Positions 35,050 to 44,955 are shown, counted from the first letter of the stretch. The stretch is DNA of 64,000 bases from Arthrobacter silviterrae (GCF_011045165.1 NZ_JAAKZI010000020.1:1-64000), one strand, 5' to 3'. A program made the numbers and translations. Notes: a model not told the origin generated them from the letters alone.

Positions 35050-36735
35050 ATGAACTTTGCAAGCAGCGATCCAGCCCTGATGCCCCTGGTGGAGCGCTAC
35101 CTCGCCCCCGAGGACCGGAACCTGCTGGTCCCGGTGCTCACCGAACTGGGCGCCGACGTCGCCAACCGCCTCTCGGCCCTGGCCGACACGGCGGACAAGA
35201 ACAAGCCAACACTGGAACACTTTGACCGCGACGGCAAACGGGTGGACCGCATCAGCTACCACCCCAGCTACGTGGAGCTGTCCAAGGCGGCGTATGAGCA
35301 GTATGGCCTCTCCGCCCTGTCCCACCGCGGCCTCCATGGCTGGACGGAAACCCCGCCGCACCTGGCGAAATACGCCCTGTCCTACCTCTTCGTGCAGGCG
35401 GAATTCGGGCTTGCCTGCCCCGTCTCTATGACCGACGCCGCGGCGCGCACGCTGCGCAAGTTCGGCGATCCGGAGCTCTTTGGACCCTACATTGACGGAC
35501 TGACCTCCACCGAGCCGGAAAGCCGCTTCACCGGCGCCATGTTCATGACCGAAACCCAGGCCGGAACCGACATTGCCATGACCGAAACCCAGGCCGTGCC
35601 CGACGGCGGTGCCTGGCGGCTGAGCGGGAAGAAGTGGTTCACGTCCAACCCCGACGCCGATGTGGTCCTGACGCTGGCCAAGTACCCCGGCGGCCCGGAC
35701 ACCACCCGCGGCGTGGGCCTGTTCATGCTGCCCAAGGTGCTGCCGGACGGCACCCGCAACAGCTACGTCATTGACCGGCTCAAGGACAAGATGGGCACCC
35801 GTTCCATGCCCAGCGGCGAAATCACCCTTGACGGGGCCTACGCGCTGCAGGTGGGCGAGCTCGACCGCGGTTTCAAGCAGATGGCGGAGATGATCAACAC
35901 CTCACGGCTGTCCAACGCCATGCGCTCTGCCGCACTGATGCGCCGTGCCGTCGTCGAGTCCGTGGACCATGCACGGCGTCGGGTGGTCTTCGGGAAGCCG
36001 CTGATGCAGCAGCCCCTCATGCGCAACACCATCCTGCCTCTCGCCCTGGAAGCCGAGGCCGCACTCGGGCTGATCTTCCACTCCGGAGACACGCTGCAAA
36101 AGGCCGACGGCGGCGACGCGAACGCCAAGTCCCTGATTCGAGTGCTCACCCCAATCGCCAAGCACTACATTTGCAAGAGGGCCCGCTGGGTCACCGGTGA
36201 GGCCATGGAGATCCGGGGAGGGAACGGCTACATTGAGGACTGGCCCAACTCGCGCCTGATGCGCGACTCCCACCTCGGTTCCATCTGGGAAGGATCCTCC
36301 AACGTGATCGCCCTGGATGTGCTGCGTTGCATGAAGCAGTACGGGGCCCACCGCGTAGTCGCCGACTCAATGCTCGAAAAGCTCTCCGCCTTGCAGGCCA
36401 CCGACGCAGCCCCGGGCGCGCAGCAGCTCACGGAGGCCTGGCACCTGGTCCTCACCCGCGGGGATGCCCTCCTCGCGGGTGCGAACCAGGACGCCCAGGC
36501 GCTGATCGGCCACTACACCAACACCCTGGCCCAGCTGGTCATGTCCACCCTGCTGCTCGAGCAGGCCATCCACGAGTCAGCCAACGGCTACCGAAAGCTG
36601 ATGGTGGCGAACTCCTACCTGGACGTGATCGTCAATGGCCGCACCGGCGCGCTGCCGGCGGCCCTGCAGTGGCTCGATGAAATTGTTGACGGGGACTCCG
36701 TGCCCCGTGAAGCGGCACTGAGCGTTTTCAAATAG
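35050..36735 (+). CDS. AidB-like acyl-CoA dehydrogenase
   Basis: 561 aa, longer than ordinary acyl-CoA dehydrogenases (about 390) and like the AidB branch. The FAD-binding segment is MTETQAGTDIAMTETQA; KKWFTSNPDADV and WEGSSNVIALDVLRCMKQYG are also typical. A C-terminal extension of about 130 residues follows. AidB of E. coli is linked to alkylation damage, but here the gene is in a catabolic operon, so an acyl-CoA oxidation role is more likely. I choose the ATG at 35050; a TTG at 35029 is possible. Confidence 0.85.
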   Translation: MNFASSDPALMPLVERYLAPEDRNLLVPVLTELGADVANRLSALADTADKNKPTLEHFDRDGKRVDRISYHPSYVELSKAAYEQYGLSALSHRGLHGWTETPPHLAKYALSYLFVQAEFGLACPVSMTDAAARTLRKFGDPELFGPYIDGLTSTEPESRFTGAMFMTETQAGTDIAMTETQAVPDGGAWRLSGKKWFTSNPDADVVLTLAKYPGGPDTTRGVGLFMLPKVLPDGTRNSYVIDRLKDKMGTRSMPSGEITLDGAYALQVGELDRGFKQMAEMINTSRLSNAMRSAALMRRAVVESVDHARRRVVFGKPLMQQPLMRNTILPLALEAEAALGLIFHSGDTLQKADGGDANAKSLIRVLTPIAKHYICKRARWVTGEAMEIRGGNGYIEDWPNSRLMRDSHLGSIWEGSSNVIALDVLRCMKQYGAHRVVADSMLEKLSALQATDAAPGAQQLTEAWHLVLTRGDALLAGANQDAQALIGHYTNTLAQLVMSTLLLEQAIHESANGYRKLMVANSYLDVIVNGRTGALPAALQWLDEIVDGDSVPREAALSVFK

Positions 36736-36758
36736 GCACCCGAAAAGACTGATACACC

Positions 36759-37940
36759 ATGAAAACAACGAAGCACCCTACATTCACCGGGCCGCTGGCC
36801 GGCATCAAGGTCGTTGACCTCTCCAAGATCCTCGCGGGCCCCTATGCCACCATGTCACTTGCAGACCTGGGCGCGGACGTCACCAAGGTGGAACACCCTG
36901 ACGGCGGGGACCCCACACGCTCCTGGGGCCCGCCCGTCGAGGGCACCGACGCCACGTATTACCTGGCCATCAACCGCGGCAAGAAATCCGTCACCATCGA
37001 CCTGAAGTCCGTGGAGGGCCAGGAAATCGTGCACCGCATGCTGGAAGAGGCCGACGTGCTGGTGGAAAACTTCCGCCCTGGCTCCGGCCTGCAGCGCACC
37101 TTCGACTACAAAGTGCTCTCCGAGCGGTACCCCAAGCTGGTGATTCTTCACATCTCGGCGTTTGGGGACCACGGGCCACTGCGCGACGAGCCGGGCTACG
37201 ACATGATCGCCCAGGCAGCGGGAGGGCTCATGTCCCTCACGGGGGAGCCGGGCGGCGCGCCACTCAAGGCGGGCTTCGCCATGGGCGATTTGGGCGCCTC
37301 GCTGTTTGGAATCATCGGCCTGCTCGCAGCCCTCGTGGAGCGCTCGCGCACCGGGCGTGGACAGTACGTGACCACGTCCCTGTACGAGTGCCAGCTGGCA
37401 CTGCATGTCAACTGGGCTACCAACTACTTTGCCGACGGCGTGCGCCCCGGCCCCCTGGGTTCAGGCCATCCCAACCTGGTCCCGTACCAGGCGTACCAGG
37501 CCCGGGACGGCTACTTCGTCATCGCCGTCGGAAACGACGCCATGTGGCAGAAGCTCTGTGCAGCCATCGGCCGCCCGGACCTGGGCGCGGACGCGTCGCT
37601 GCTGGCCAACAACGGGCGGCTGGCCAACCGTGAACGGCTTAACGGGGAGCTTGAAAAATCCCTGAAGGCCAAGACTGTGGCGCAGTGGTGCGGACTGTTC
37701 GCCGAACGCGGCGTCCCGGCCTCCCCGATCCGGAGCCTCGACGAAGTCTATGCGCACCCCCACACCCAGGCCCTGGGAATGGTCCAGATTGCCGACCACC
37801 CCGTCATCGGGGACCTCAAGCAGGTTGCCTTCCCCGTGAACTTCCGCGGCCGCCGGCCGGAGGTCCGCACCGCCCCGCCGATGCTCGGTGCCGACAACGA
37901 CACCGTGCTGCCGAATTATTCACCGCTCCCAACGGCCTAA
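36759..37940 (+). CDS. Class III (CaiB/Frc-type) CoA-transferase, probably glutarate-specific
   Basis: 393 aa with the family III fold. GIKVVDLSKILAGPYATM lies at the N-terminus, catalytic Asp177 in AMGDLGASLFG, and VENFRPG near 103-109. It would move CoA from succinyl-CoA or another donor to a dicarboxylate. Its position directly before glutaryl-CoA dehydrogenase makes glutarate the natural substrate, as for SUGCT-type enzymes. Spacing to its neighbours is 23 and 42 nt. Confidence 0.85.
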   Translation: MKTTKHPTFTGPLAGIKVVDLSKILAGPYATMSLADLGADVTKVEHPDGGDPTRSWGPPVEGTDATYYLAINRGKKSVTIDLKSVEGQEIVHRMLEEADVLVENFRPGSGLQRTFDYKVLSERYPKLVILHISAFGDHGPLRDEPGYDMIAQAAGGLMSLTGEPGGAPLKAGFAMGDLGASLFGIIGLLAALVERSRTGRGQYVTTSLYECQLALHVNWATNYFADGVRPGPLGSGHPNLVPYQAYQARDGYFVIAVGNDAMWQKLCAAIGRPDLGADASLLANNGRLANRERLNGELEKSLKAKTVAQWCGLFAERGVPASPIRSLDEVYAHPHTQALGMVQIADHPVIGDLKQVAFPVNFRGRRPEVRTAPPMLGADNDTVLPNYSPLPTA

Positions 37941-37982
37941 GCGCCGCCTCAAGACTTCGCCACAGAAAAGAGACACCCCACC

Positions 37983-39167
37983 ATGAACACTCTTGCCATC
38001 GACCCCGCCCTGGCCAACTCCGACGTGTTGAACCTCGACGCCCTCTTCAGCGCCGAAGAACTCGCCTTCCGCGACACCGTGCGCGGTTTTGTGAACGACC
38101 GCATCAAGCCGAACATCAAGGATTGGTACGAGGCAGCCCATTTCCCGGTGGAAATTGCCAGGGAAATGGGTAGCCTGGGTTTGCTGGGCATGCATTTGAA
38201 GGGCTACGGGTGCCCGGGCCGGTCCTCCGTTGAATACGGCATCGCGGCGATGGAGCTGGAAGCCGGGGATTCCGGCCTGCGCACCTTCGTCTCGGTGCAG
38301 GGTTCGCTGGCCATGACAGCCATCCACAAGTGGGGGAGCGAGGAGCAGAAGAACACCTACCTGCCCGGCATGGCCAGGGGTGAGATCATCGGGTGCTTCG
38401 GGCTGACCGAGCCGACGGCGGGATCGGACCCCTCCTCCATGCAAACGCGCGCGGTGCGCAGCGATACCGGCTGGGTGCTCAACGGGGCCAAGCGGTGGAT
38501 TGGGCTGGCCACCATTGCCCAGGTGGCAGTGATCTGGGCCATGACGGACGACGGTGTGCGCGGCTTCCTCGTGCCCACGGACACCGCCGGCTTTACGGCC
38601 ACCGCCATTGGGCCGAAGCTCTCGATGCGCGCCTCCATCCAATGCGACATCACCTTCGAGGACGTCCTGCTGCCGGCTGACGCCATCCTGCCCGGCGCCA
38701 AGGGCCTGCGCGGGCCCTTCTCCTGCCTCAACGAGGCCCGCTACGGCATCATCTGGGGCGCCATGGGCGCGGCCCGCGACTCCTACGAAACCGCCCTGAA
38801 GTACTCCCTGGAGCGCATGCAGTTCGATAAGCCCCTGGCCGGCTACCAGCTGACCCAGCTCAAGCTGGTAAACATGCTGCTGGAGATCCAAAAGGGCACC
38901 CTGCTGGCAATCCACACAGGCCGCATGAAGGATGCCGGAGTCCTCCAGCCCGTGCAAATCTCGGTGGGCAAGCTGAACAACTGCCGCGAGGCCATCGAGA
39001 TTTGCCGCGAAGCACGCACCATCCTGGGCGGCAACGGCATCACCTTGGACTTCTCGCCACTGCGCCACGGCAACAACCTCGAATCCGTCCGCACCTACGA
39101 GGGCACCGATGAGGTCCACACACTGATCCTGGGCAACCACATCACCGGCCAGCCGGCTTTTCGGTAG
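37983..39167 (+). CDS. gcdH: Glutaryl-CoA dehydrogenase
   Basis: Oxidatively decarboxylates glutaryl-CoA to crotonyl-CoA with FAD. The 394-aa length fits. The segment GCFGLTEPTAGSDPSSMQT is characteristic of GCDH rather than of straight-chain dehydrogenases. Glu373 in RTYEGTDEVHTLILG is the catalytic base. IGLATIAQVAVIWA and the C-terminal RTILGGNGITL also match. It defines the operon as a glutaryl-CoA pathway. Confidence 0.92.
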   Translation: MNTLAIDPALANSDVLNLDALFSAEELAFRDTVRGFVNDRIKPNIKDWYEAAHFPVEIAREMGSLGLLGMHLKGYGCPGRSSVEYGIAAMELEAGDSGLRTFVSVQGSLAMTAIHKWGSEEQKNTYLPGMARGEIIGCFGLTEPTAGSDPSSMQTRAVRSDTGWVLNGAKRWIGLATIAQVAVIWAMTDDGVRGFLVPTDTAGFTATAIGPKLSMRASIQCDITFEDVLLPADAILPGAKGLRGPFSCLNEARYGIIWGAMGAARDSYETALKYSLERMQFDKPLAGYQLTQLKLVNMLLEIQKGTLLAIHTGRMKDAGVLQPVQISVGKLNNCREAIEICREARTILGGNGITLDFSPLRHGNNLESVRTYEGTDEVHTLILGNHITGQPAFR

Positions 39168-39188
39168 CCGGGGCGGCAAGGGACGACC

Positions 39189-39965
39189 ATGGCGTTTGAG
39201 ACGATCCTCACTGACATCAACAACGGGCTCGGCACCATTACCATCAACCGGCCCGGAGCGCGCAACGCACTGAACCCCACAGTGGTGCGCGAGCTCCGCG
39301 CGGCCTTGGAGGGGTTTGCCGACAAGGACGAGCTCCGGGCCGTTGTCTTCACCGGTGCCGGCGAGGTGGCCTTCGTGGCGGGCTCAGACATCACCGCGTT
39401 GGCCGGTTACGCGGCCGGTGACGGACTAAGCGCAAAAATGCAGCGCTTTTTCGATTATCTCGAGGACTACGAACTGCCGACCATTGCCGCGATGAATGGC
39501 TTTGCGCTCGGCGGAGGTATCGAGTTGGCCATGGCCTGCGACATCCGCATCGCTGCCGAATCGGCCCGCTTCGGCCTGCCGGAGACGAACTTGGGGATCA
39601 TCCCCGGGGCAGGCGGCACCCAGCGCCTGTCCCGGCTGGTCGGCAAGGGCCGCGCTGTCGAGCTCATCCTCACGGGACGCATCTTCGACTCCGAAGAGGC
39701 GCTTCGGATGGGGCTCGTCACCGAGGTGGTGCCTCCACCGGAATTGATGGACGCGGCCCGCAGGACGGCCGGGCAGATCATGGCCAAGGGGCCCCTGGCC
39801 GTCCGGCTGGCCAAGCTCGTCATCAAAAACGGGGCAGAAACTGACCAGCGCACGGGCCTGCTCCTCGAACGGCTGGCCCAGTCCCTGCTGTATACCAGCA
39901 GCGACAAGTCCGAGGGCTTGAACGCCTTTCTGGAAAAGCGCCCGGCTGCGTTCACCGGGTTCTGA
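39189..39965 (+). CDS. Enoyl-CoA hydratase (crotonase)
   Basis: Hydrates crotonyl-CoA to 3-hydroxybutyryl-CoA. 258 aa, standard length. Oxyanion-hole segments FVAGSDITALA and FALGGGIELA are present. The catalytic glutamates are Glu112 (GGGIELAMAC) and Glu132 (LPETNLGIIPGAGGTQ), 20 residues apart as in classical crotonases. It begins 21 nt after gcdH behind GGGGCGGCAAGGG. Confidence 0.92.
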   Translation: MAFETILTDINNGLGTITINRPGARNALNPTVVRELRAALEGFADKDELRAVVFTGAGEVAFVAGSDITALAGYAAGDGLSAKMQRFFDYLEDYELPTIAAMNGFALGGGIELAMACDIRIAAESARFGLPETNLGIIPGAGGTQRLSRLVGKGRAVELILTGRIFDSEEALRMGLVTEVVPPPELMDAARRTAGQIMAKGPLAVRLAKLVIKNGAETDQRTGLLLERLAQSLLYTSSDKSEGLNAFLEKRPAAFTGF

Positions 39966-40002
39966 ACCGCACGCCCACGCACAACCTTCAAGGACAACAC
40001 TT

Positions 40003-40881
40003 ATGCACATCAACAACATCCTGGTCGTCGGCTCCGGCGCCATGGGCTCCCAAATCGGCTTGGCCGCCTCCCTGGCCGGATACGCCACCACCATCCACGA
40101 CATCGCCGCGGAACCGCTGGCCGCGGCCAGGGAGCAGATTGCCTCCCGCCTGGACAGCTCGGTGGCAAAGGGCAGGCTGTCCCGCCCCGACGCCGACGCG
40201 GCACTGGCACGGCTGTCCTTCACGACATCGCTGGAAGAGGGGGCTGCCGGCGCCGACCTCGTCATCGAGGCGGCCACGGAACGGCTGGATGTCAAGCGGG
40301 CCATCTTCGCTGCCCTCGATGCAGCAGCGCCGCCACATGCGATCCTGGCCACCAACTCCTCCACCCTGGGCTCCTCCAAGGTGGCGGGGTCCACCTCCCG
40401 TCCGGGGAAAGTCTGCAATATGCACTTCTTCAACCCGGCCCTGGTCATGAAGTGCGTGGAGGTGGTCCGCCACCCGGGCACCTCCCAGGAAACCGTTGAC
40501 ACCGTCATGGAGCTGGCCCGGCGGCTGGGGAAGGCACCCGTGCTCATCAACCACGAGATCCCCGGCTTCGTGGCCAACCGCCTGATGGGTGCCATCCGGG
40601 ACGAAGCACTCCGCCTTTACGCGGAAGGCATCGCCACCTTTGAAGACATCGACACGGCCGCGAAGACTGCACTGGGGCACCCCATGGGCCCGTTTGAACT
40701 CATGGACCTGGTGGGCCTGGACGTCAGTTACCTGATCCGTCATGCCACATTCGCCGAAACCGGTGACCCGGCGGACCTGCCCCACCCGGCCCTGACCGAG
40801 ATGTATGAACGCGGCGACTACGGCCGGAAAACCGGAAAGGGCTGGTACCGATACGGCGAGGCCGCAACGGCGGTCAAGTAG
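40003..40881 (+). CDS. 3-hydroxybutyryl-CoA dehydrogenase
   Basis: Oxidises 3-hydroxybutyryl-CoA to acetoacetyl-CoA with NAD. 292 aa. The NAD-binding motif is VVGSGAMGSQIGLAA; the catalytic pair is His141 (NMHFFNPALVM) and Glu153 (KCVEVVR). The C-terminal domain has GFVANRLMGAIRDEA and GPFELMDLVGLDV. It sits between the crotonase and thiolase genes in pathway order. Confidence 0.92.
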   Translation: MHINNILVVGSGAMGSQIGLAASLAGYATTIHDIAAEPLAAAREQIASRLDSSVAKGRLSRPDADAALARLSFTTSLEEGAAGADLVIEAATERLDVKRAIFAALDAAAPPHAILATNSSTLGSSKVAGSTSRPGKVCNMHFFNPALVMKCVEVVRHPGTSQETVDTVMELARRLGKAPVLINHEIPGFVANRLMGAIRDEALRLYAEGIATFEDIDTAAKTALGHPMGPFELMDLVGLDVSYLIRHATFAETGDPADLPHPALTEMYERGDYGRKTGKGWYRYGEAATAVK

Positions 40882-40938
40882 CAGCCCCTCCTTGCAAGTC
40901 CCTGGAACCAAACACGATCCGACTGAAGGAGTTTTTCA

Positions 40939-42150
40939 ATGGCCGAGGCATTCCTCGTTGGCGGCACCCGAACCCCGGTGGGGCGCTACGGCGGCGCGCT
41001 GTCCGCCGTGCGTTCCGACGACCTCGCTGCACTGGTGGTCCAGGATGCGGTGCGCCGGGCCGGCGTCGATCCCGACACCGTGGATGAGGTGATACTCGGC
41101 AACGCGAACGGCGCCGGGGAGGAAAACCGCAACGTTGCCCGGATGGCCTGGCTGCTGGCAGGCTTTGGCGACCACGTGCCCGGGCTGACCGTGAACCGGC
41201 TGTGCGCCTCCGGACTGAGCGCCATCATCCTGGCCGCGCAAATGGTCAAGGCGGGCGCGGCGGACATTGTGGTGGCCGGCGGCGTGGAATCCATGAGCCG
41301 TGCACCGTGGGTTCAGGAAAAGCCCGGGAAGGCGTTTGCCGAGCCGGGGGCCGTCTTTGACACCTCGATTGGCTGGCGGTTCACCAACCCGCGCCTCACC
41401 TCCGGGGACCTGACCCGGGGCGGGGAGATGACGTTCTCCATGCCGGAAACGGCGGAAAAGGTGGCCCAGGTCCATGGGATCTCGCGCGAGGACTCCGATG
41501 CCTTCGCCGTCCAGTCCCACGAACGGGCGCTGGCCGCCATCGCGGCGGGACGGTTCCGGGAAGAAATCGTGCCCGTCGTCATTCCGGGACGAAAGGGCAG
41601 CACGGTTGTCGACACCGATGAGGGCCCCCGGCCGGGAACCACCACGGAGGTGCTGGCCGGGCTTCGTCCCGTGGTGAAGGGCGGTGCGGTGGTCACGGCG
41701 GGAAACGCAAGCACCCTCAACGATGGTGCCTCGGCCATTGTTGTCGCTTCGGAGGCTGCCGTGGCCAAATACGGGCTGGCCCCGCGCGGGCGCATCGTCG
41801 ACGGCGCCTCGGCGGGCGTGGCGCCGGAAGTCATGGGGATCGGCCCGGTTCCGGCCACGGAAAAGGTCCTGGCCCGTGCGGGGTGGCACATTGGTGAACT
41901 GGGCGCCGTCGAACTTAATGAGGCCTTTGCCACCCAGTCGCTGGCCGTGATGCGTGCCCTTTGCCTGGACAATGGCATCACCAACAACGACGGCGGCGCA
42001 ATTGCCCTGGGGCACCCGCTCGGTTCCAGCGGCTCCCGGCTGGTGGTCACGCTGCTGCGTCGGATGGAGCAGGACAATGTCCGGCGCGGACTGGCCACCC
42101 TGTGCGTGGGCGTCGGCCAAGGCACCTCGCTCCTCGTCGAACGGCCGTGA
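40939..42150 (+). CDS. Acetyl-CoA acetyltransferase (thiolase)
   Basis: Cleaves acetoacetyl-CoA to two acetyl-CoA, completing glutarate breakdown. 403 aa, with Cys89 (VNRLCASGLSA), the NEAFATQSLAV loop, the catalytic His in LGHPLGSSGSR and the C-terminal CVGVGQG. It resembles pcaF in this window but serves a C4 substrate by context. The stop overlaps the next gene as GTGA. Confidence 0.9.
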   Translation: MAEAFLVGGTRTPVGRYGGALSAVRSDDLAALVVQDAVRRAGVDPDTVDEVILGNANGAGEENRNVARMAWLLAGFGDHVPGLTVNRLCASGLSAIILAAQMVKAGAADIVVAGGVESMSRAPWVQEKPGKAFAEPGAVFDTSIGWRFTNPRLTSGDLTRGGEMTFSMPETAEKVAQVHGISREDSDAFAVQSHERALAAIAAGRFREEIVPVVIPGRKGSTVVDTDEGPRPGTTTEVLAGLRPVVKGGAVVTAGNASTLNDGASAIVVASEAAVAKYGLAPRGRIVDGASAGVAPEVMGIGPVPATEKVLARAGWHIGELGAVELNEAFATQSLAVMRALCLDNGITNNDGGAIALGHPLGSSGSRLVVTLLRRMEQDNVRRGLATLCVGVGQGTSLLVERP

Positions 42151-43760
42151 CATACATGGTCGCCATTCTTGCCGCCGATGCCATCCACGTCTCCTTTGTT
42201 CCGCACCGGCAGGTCCAGGCCCTTGTCATTGACGGCGAAAAGGTCGTGTTCGCCGGCACCTCCGAGGAGGCCCACCGACGCTACCCGCAGGCGGACCAGT
42301 CCCTTGAACTCAACGGAACGATCATCCCCGGACTGGTCGACAGCCACGTCCACACCGTTTTCACCGGGATGACCGGGCAATGGGCGAACCTTCGGCCCGA
42401 AGCCGTCGGCTCCATGGACGCGCTGATCGCCGCCCTGGTCCGTTGCGGGGCCAGCCAGGGCTGGTACCGGGGATGGGGGTATGACGACACCCTGCTGCTT
42501 GAGGGCCGCCACCCCAGCAGGCATGACCTGGACCGCGTCTCGGTGGGAGACCCGGTGCTGGTGACCCACCTCTCCGGCCACTTCGCTGTCGCCAACACCC
42601 GGGCGCTTGAACTGGCCGGAGTCTGGGACGGGACCCCGGACCCGGTGGGCGGGAGCTTCGTCCGGGATGAAGCCGGCCGGGCATCGGGGCTGTTGTGGGG
42701 GATCGGCGCTGTCCGGGCAGTGCGCGAGCAGTGCCCCCAACCCGAACGCGGGGACGGTCTGCGTGCGGCACGCGAGGCGATGGACCAGGCCGTTTCCCAG
42801 GGAATCACCCAGATTCACGACATGGCCATCGGCTCGCAGTTCGCAGCCCGGGAGCTGGACATGCTCAGGGAGATCGCGGACGCCGGGGCGATGCCGGTGC
42901 GCCTGTTCGGATATTTGATTGGCGACCTTGTGCCTGAAATCGTTGCCCGGGATCCTGAACTTTTCCGGCACTCGACGGCGTCCCGCCTTCAGATTCGCGG
43001 GGCGAAGCTGTGGGCGGACGGCTCCATCCAAGGACTCTCGGCAGCCGTCGTTGACGGATATGAATGCTGCCCTGAGTCGCACGGCAACCTGCTGCTGTCC
43101 TCGGCCCAAATCGTGGCTAAGGCCCAATCTTTGCTGGCAGCCGGGGCCCAGCTGGCAGTTCATGCCAACGGGGATGGGGCAATAGGGGAAGTCATCGAGG
43201 CCTTCCGCGAGTTGCGCGGCCTGGCGGCAGGGGAGGGGTGGGCCAAACACCGAATTGAGCACTTCCAAATGGCCCACCCCGAACACATCAAGGCGGCGGC
43301 GGAAGTGGGCCTGGGCGCCTCACTGTTTACCAACCATGTCCACTATTGGGGGGACCGCCACCGGGACCGCTTTGTGGGACCGGCCCGGGCCGAACGCATG
43401 AACCCGCTGCGTGAATGCCTGGACCATGGACTCACGGTTGGCATGCACTCGGATTCACCCGTTACGCCCATGAACATTTTGGCCACGATCGAGACCGCGG
43501 TGACCCGTTCCACCCTCGGGGGCTCAATACTCGGGGCCGCACAGGGGGTGTCGGCGGCGGAGGCGTTCCACGTTGCCACGGCCCTGAGCGCTGACCTTGT
43601 TGGTATGGGAGGGGCAGTCGGCACCTTGGAGCCGGGAATGCTTGCCGACCTCGTCCTGCTCGACCGTGACCCCCTGCTGGCCGGGGATGCCCCCGGCCAT
43701 ATTTCCGCCAGCGTGGTCAAGGCAACCATGGTGGGCGGTGAATGGGTTTATGGCGCTTAG
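42147..43760 (+). CDS. YtcJ-like metal-dependent amidohydrolase
   Basis: 537 aa of amidohydrolase family 3. The metal motif is LVDSHVHTVFTG near residue 62; later ligands lie in HANGDGAIGEVIEAF, HRIEHFQMAHPEH and MHSDSPVTPMN. GTG at 42147 overlaps the thiolase stop by 4 nt; the ATG at 42156 is an alternative. The substrate is unknown. Position at the end of the operon suggests it releases an acid that feeds the pathway, for example from an amide or N-acyl compound (inference). Confidence 0.82.
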   Translation: MTYMVAILAADAIHVSFVPHRQVQALVIDGEKVVFAGTSEEAHRRYPQADQSLELNGTIIPGLVDSHVHTVFTGMTGQWANLRPEAVGSMDALIAALVRCGASQGWYRGWGYDDTLLLEGRHPSRHDLDRVSVGDPVLVTHLSGHFAVANTRALELAGVWDGTPDPVGGSFVRDEAGRASGLLWGIGAVRAVREQCPQPERGDGLRAAREAMDQAVSQGITQIHDMAIGSQFAARELDMLREIADAGAMPVRLFGYLIGDLVPEIVARDPELFRHSTASRLQIRGAKLWADGSIQGLSAAVVDGYECCPESHGNLLLSSAQIVAKAQSLLAAGAQLAVHANGDGAIGEVIEAFRELRGLAAGEGWAKHRIEHFQMAHPEHIKAAAEVGLGASLFTNHVHYWGDRHRDRFVGPARAERMNPLRECLDHGLTVGMHSDSPVTPMNILATIETAVTRSTLGGSILGAAQGVSAAEAFHVATALSADLVGMGGAVGTLEPGMLADLVLLDRDPLLAGDAPGHISASVVKATMVGGEWVYGA

Positions 43761-44955
43761 CTTGGCCGTGCCGCTGCGCCGGGTACGGCGCTATGGGGCA
43801 ATCTCGTTCATAACCGGCGTCTACTTTGCCTTCCACACTATGGCTATTACGGCAATAGCCGTTAGTGCGCCTGGACTGGCAGACGCCTCGATCGCCGTAA
43901 CGATCTACATGGGCCTTGGCCTGCTGCTCGATTCGCCCGCAGCGCAGTTGGGGGCCCGGTATGGATTGAAGCCGCTGGTCGCTGCCAGCGGGGGCCTCAT
44001 AGTGTTGACGGCCAGCGCCGCCGTGCTGCTGGGGACAGGCTGGTGGATCATGGTGTTCGCCGCGGTCTTCGCCGCGTGTTCCAGCCTGATCTATATCCCT
44101 ACACTGGCACGGTACTCCGAACTCCTGGGGCCGGCGCAGGCAGCAGGCCAAAGGATGTCGGTGTTGGTGCAGCGGGGAGGGGCCCTCATCGCTTCGGGAG
44201 CCATCACCGTGGCCTTGGGCCGGGAAGCCCCTGCGGAACTGTTATTCGGCCTCCTCATCTCCGGCGCCCTGCTCCTGGGCGCCGCGTTTACACTGCCGCG
44301 GGGCACAAATCCGGGGCAGTCGTCCCGGCCGCCGGCGCCAGCCAACACCGGCGCAGTGGCGGCCATTCGGTTTTCCGTGGCCGAAATGGCGCGGTCTTCC
44401 GTCATGGTCAAGGGGGCCGTTGCCGCTGCAACCATGCCCATCGTGTTTACGGCTGCCGGTTCCGCCCTGCCCGTTGCGCTCCCGGGTCTGGGCGGCGCCA
44501 TTGGGCTGGGACTGGTCCTGCGGGAGCTGTTGGCGATGGCGACCGCCGGATTCATGGGGCGTGGTTCGCTGGCACGGACCAACATCGAGTTCGCCGCGGC
44601 AGTGGTTGGGGCCGGCGCAGGATTCTGGTATGGCGCCGTGGCGGGCAGCCCGGTTGCCGTCGCCGTCGGGCTTGGACTCAGCGGACCCCTCATCGGGGCT
44701 GCCATCATGGCCTCCACGCTCAACACCCGGCAGGCAGCATTGGCCAGCACCCGCCCATGGGCCTGTTTTGCCGGCATGGGCATGGCAGCGCGGGCCGGCG
44801 GCCTGGCCGGCCCGCTGCTGCTGGGGTGGATGCTGACGTTTGGGCGAACCGGGCTGGCCGCCGGATTTGTGGTGCTTCTCGCGGCAGCTGGGCTTGCCGT
44901 CGCCCGGCGGAGTGCTGGTGCCCTTATTTCGCCCCGAGGAAAATCGGGTTCGTGA
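43750..44955 (+). CDS. MFS-like transporter
   Basis: 401 aa from the ATG at 43750, overlapping the amidohydrolase end by 11 nt. About 11-12 hydrophobic helices are visible, for example AISFITGVYFAFHTMAITAI and VVGAGAGFWYGAVAGSPVA, but no classical symporter signature, so it belongs to a divergent MFS group. Coupling to the amidohydrolase suggests it handles that enzyme's substrate or product. Its last 32 bases overlap the end of the convergent gene at 44924. Confidence 0.75.
   Translation: MALSLAVPLRRVRRYGAISFITGVYFAFHTMAITAIAVSAPGLADASIAVTIYMGLGLLLDSPAAQLGARYGLKPLVAASGGLIVLTASAAVLLGTGWWIMVFAAVFAACSSLIYIPTLARYSELLGPAQAAGQRMSVLVQRGGALIASGAITVALGREAPAELLFGLLISGALLLGAAFTLPRGTNPGQSSRPPAPANTGAVAAIRFSVAEMARSSVMVKGAVAAATMPIVFTAAGSALPVALPGLGGAIGLGLVLRELLAMATAGFMGRGSLARTNIEFAAAVVGAGAGFWYGAVAGSPVAVAVGLGLSGPLIGAAIMASTLNTRQAALASTRPWACFAGMGMAARAGGLAGPLLLGWMLTFGRTGLAAGFVVLLAAAGLAVARRSAGALISPRGKSGS

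Noticed and set aside
35050-36735. DNA-alkylation repair protein AidB
   Set aside because: Sequence resemblance to AidB is real, but the gene sits inside an acyl-CoA catabolic operon with no ada or alkB gene nearby, so an enzymatic role in catabolism is favoured.
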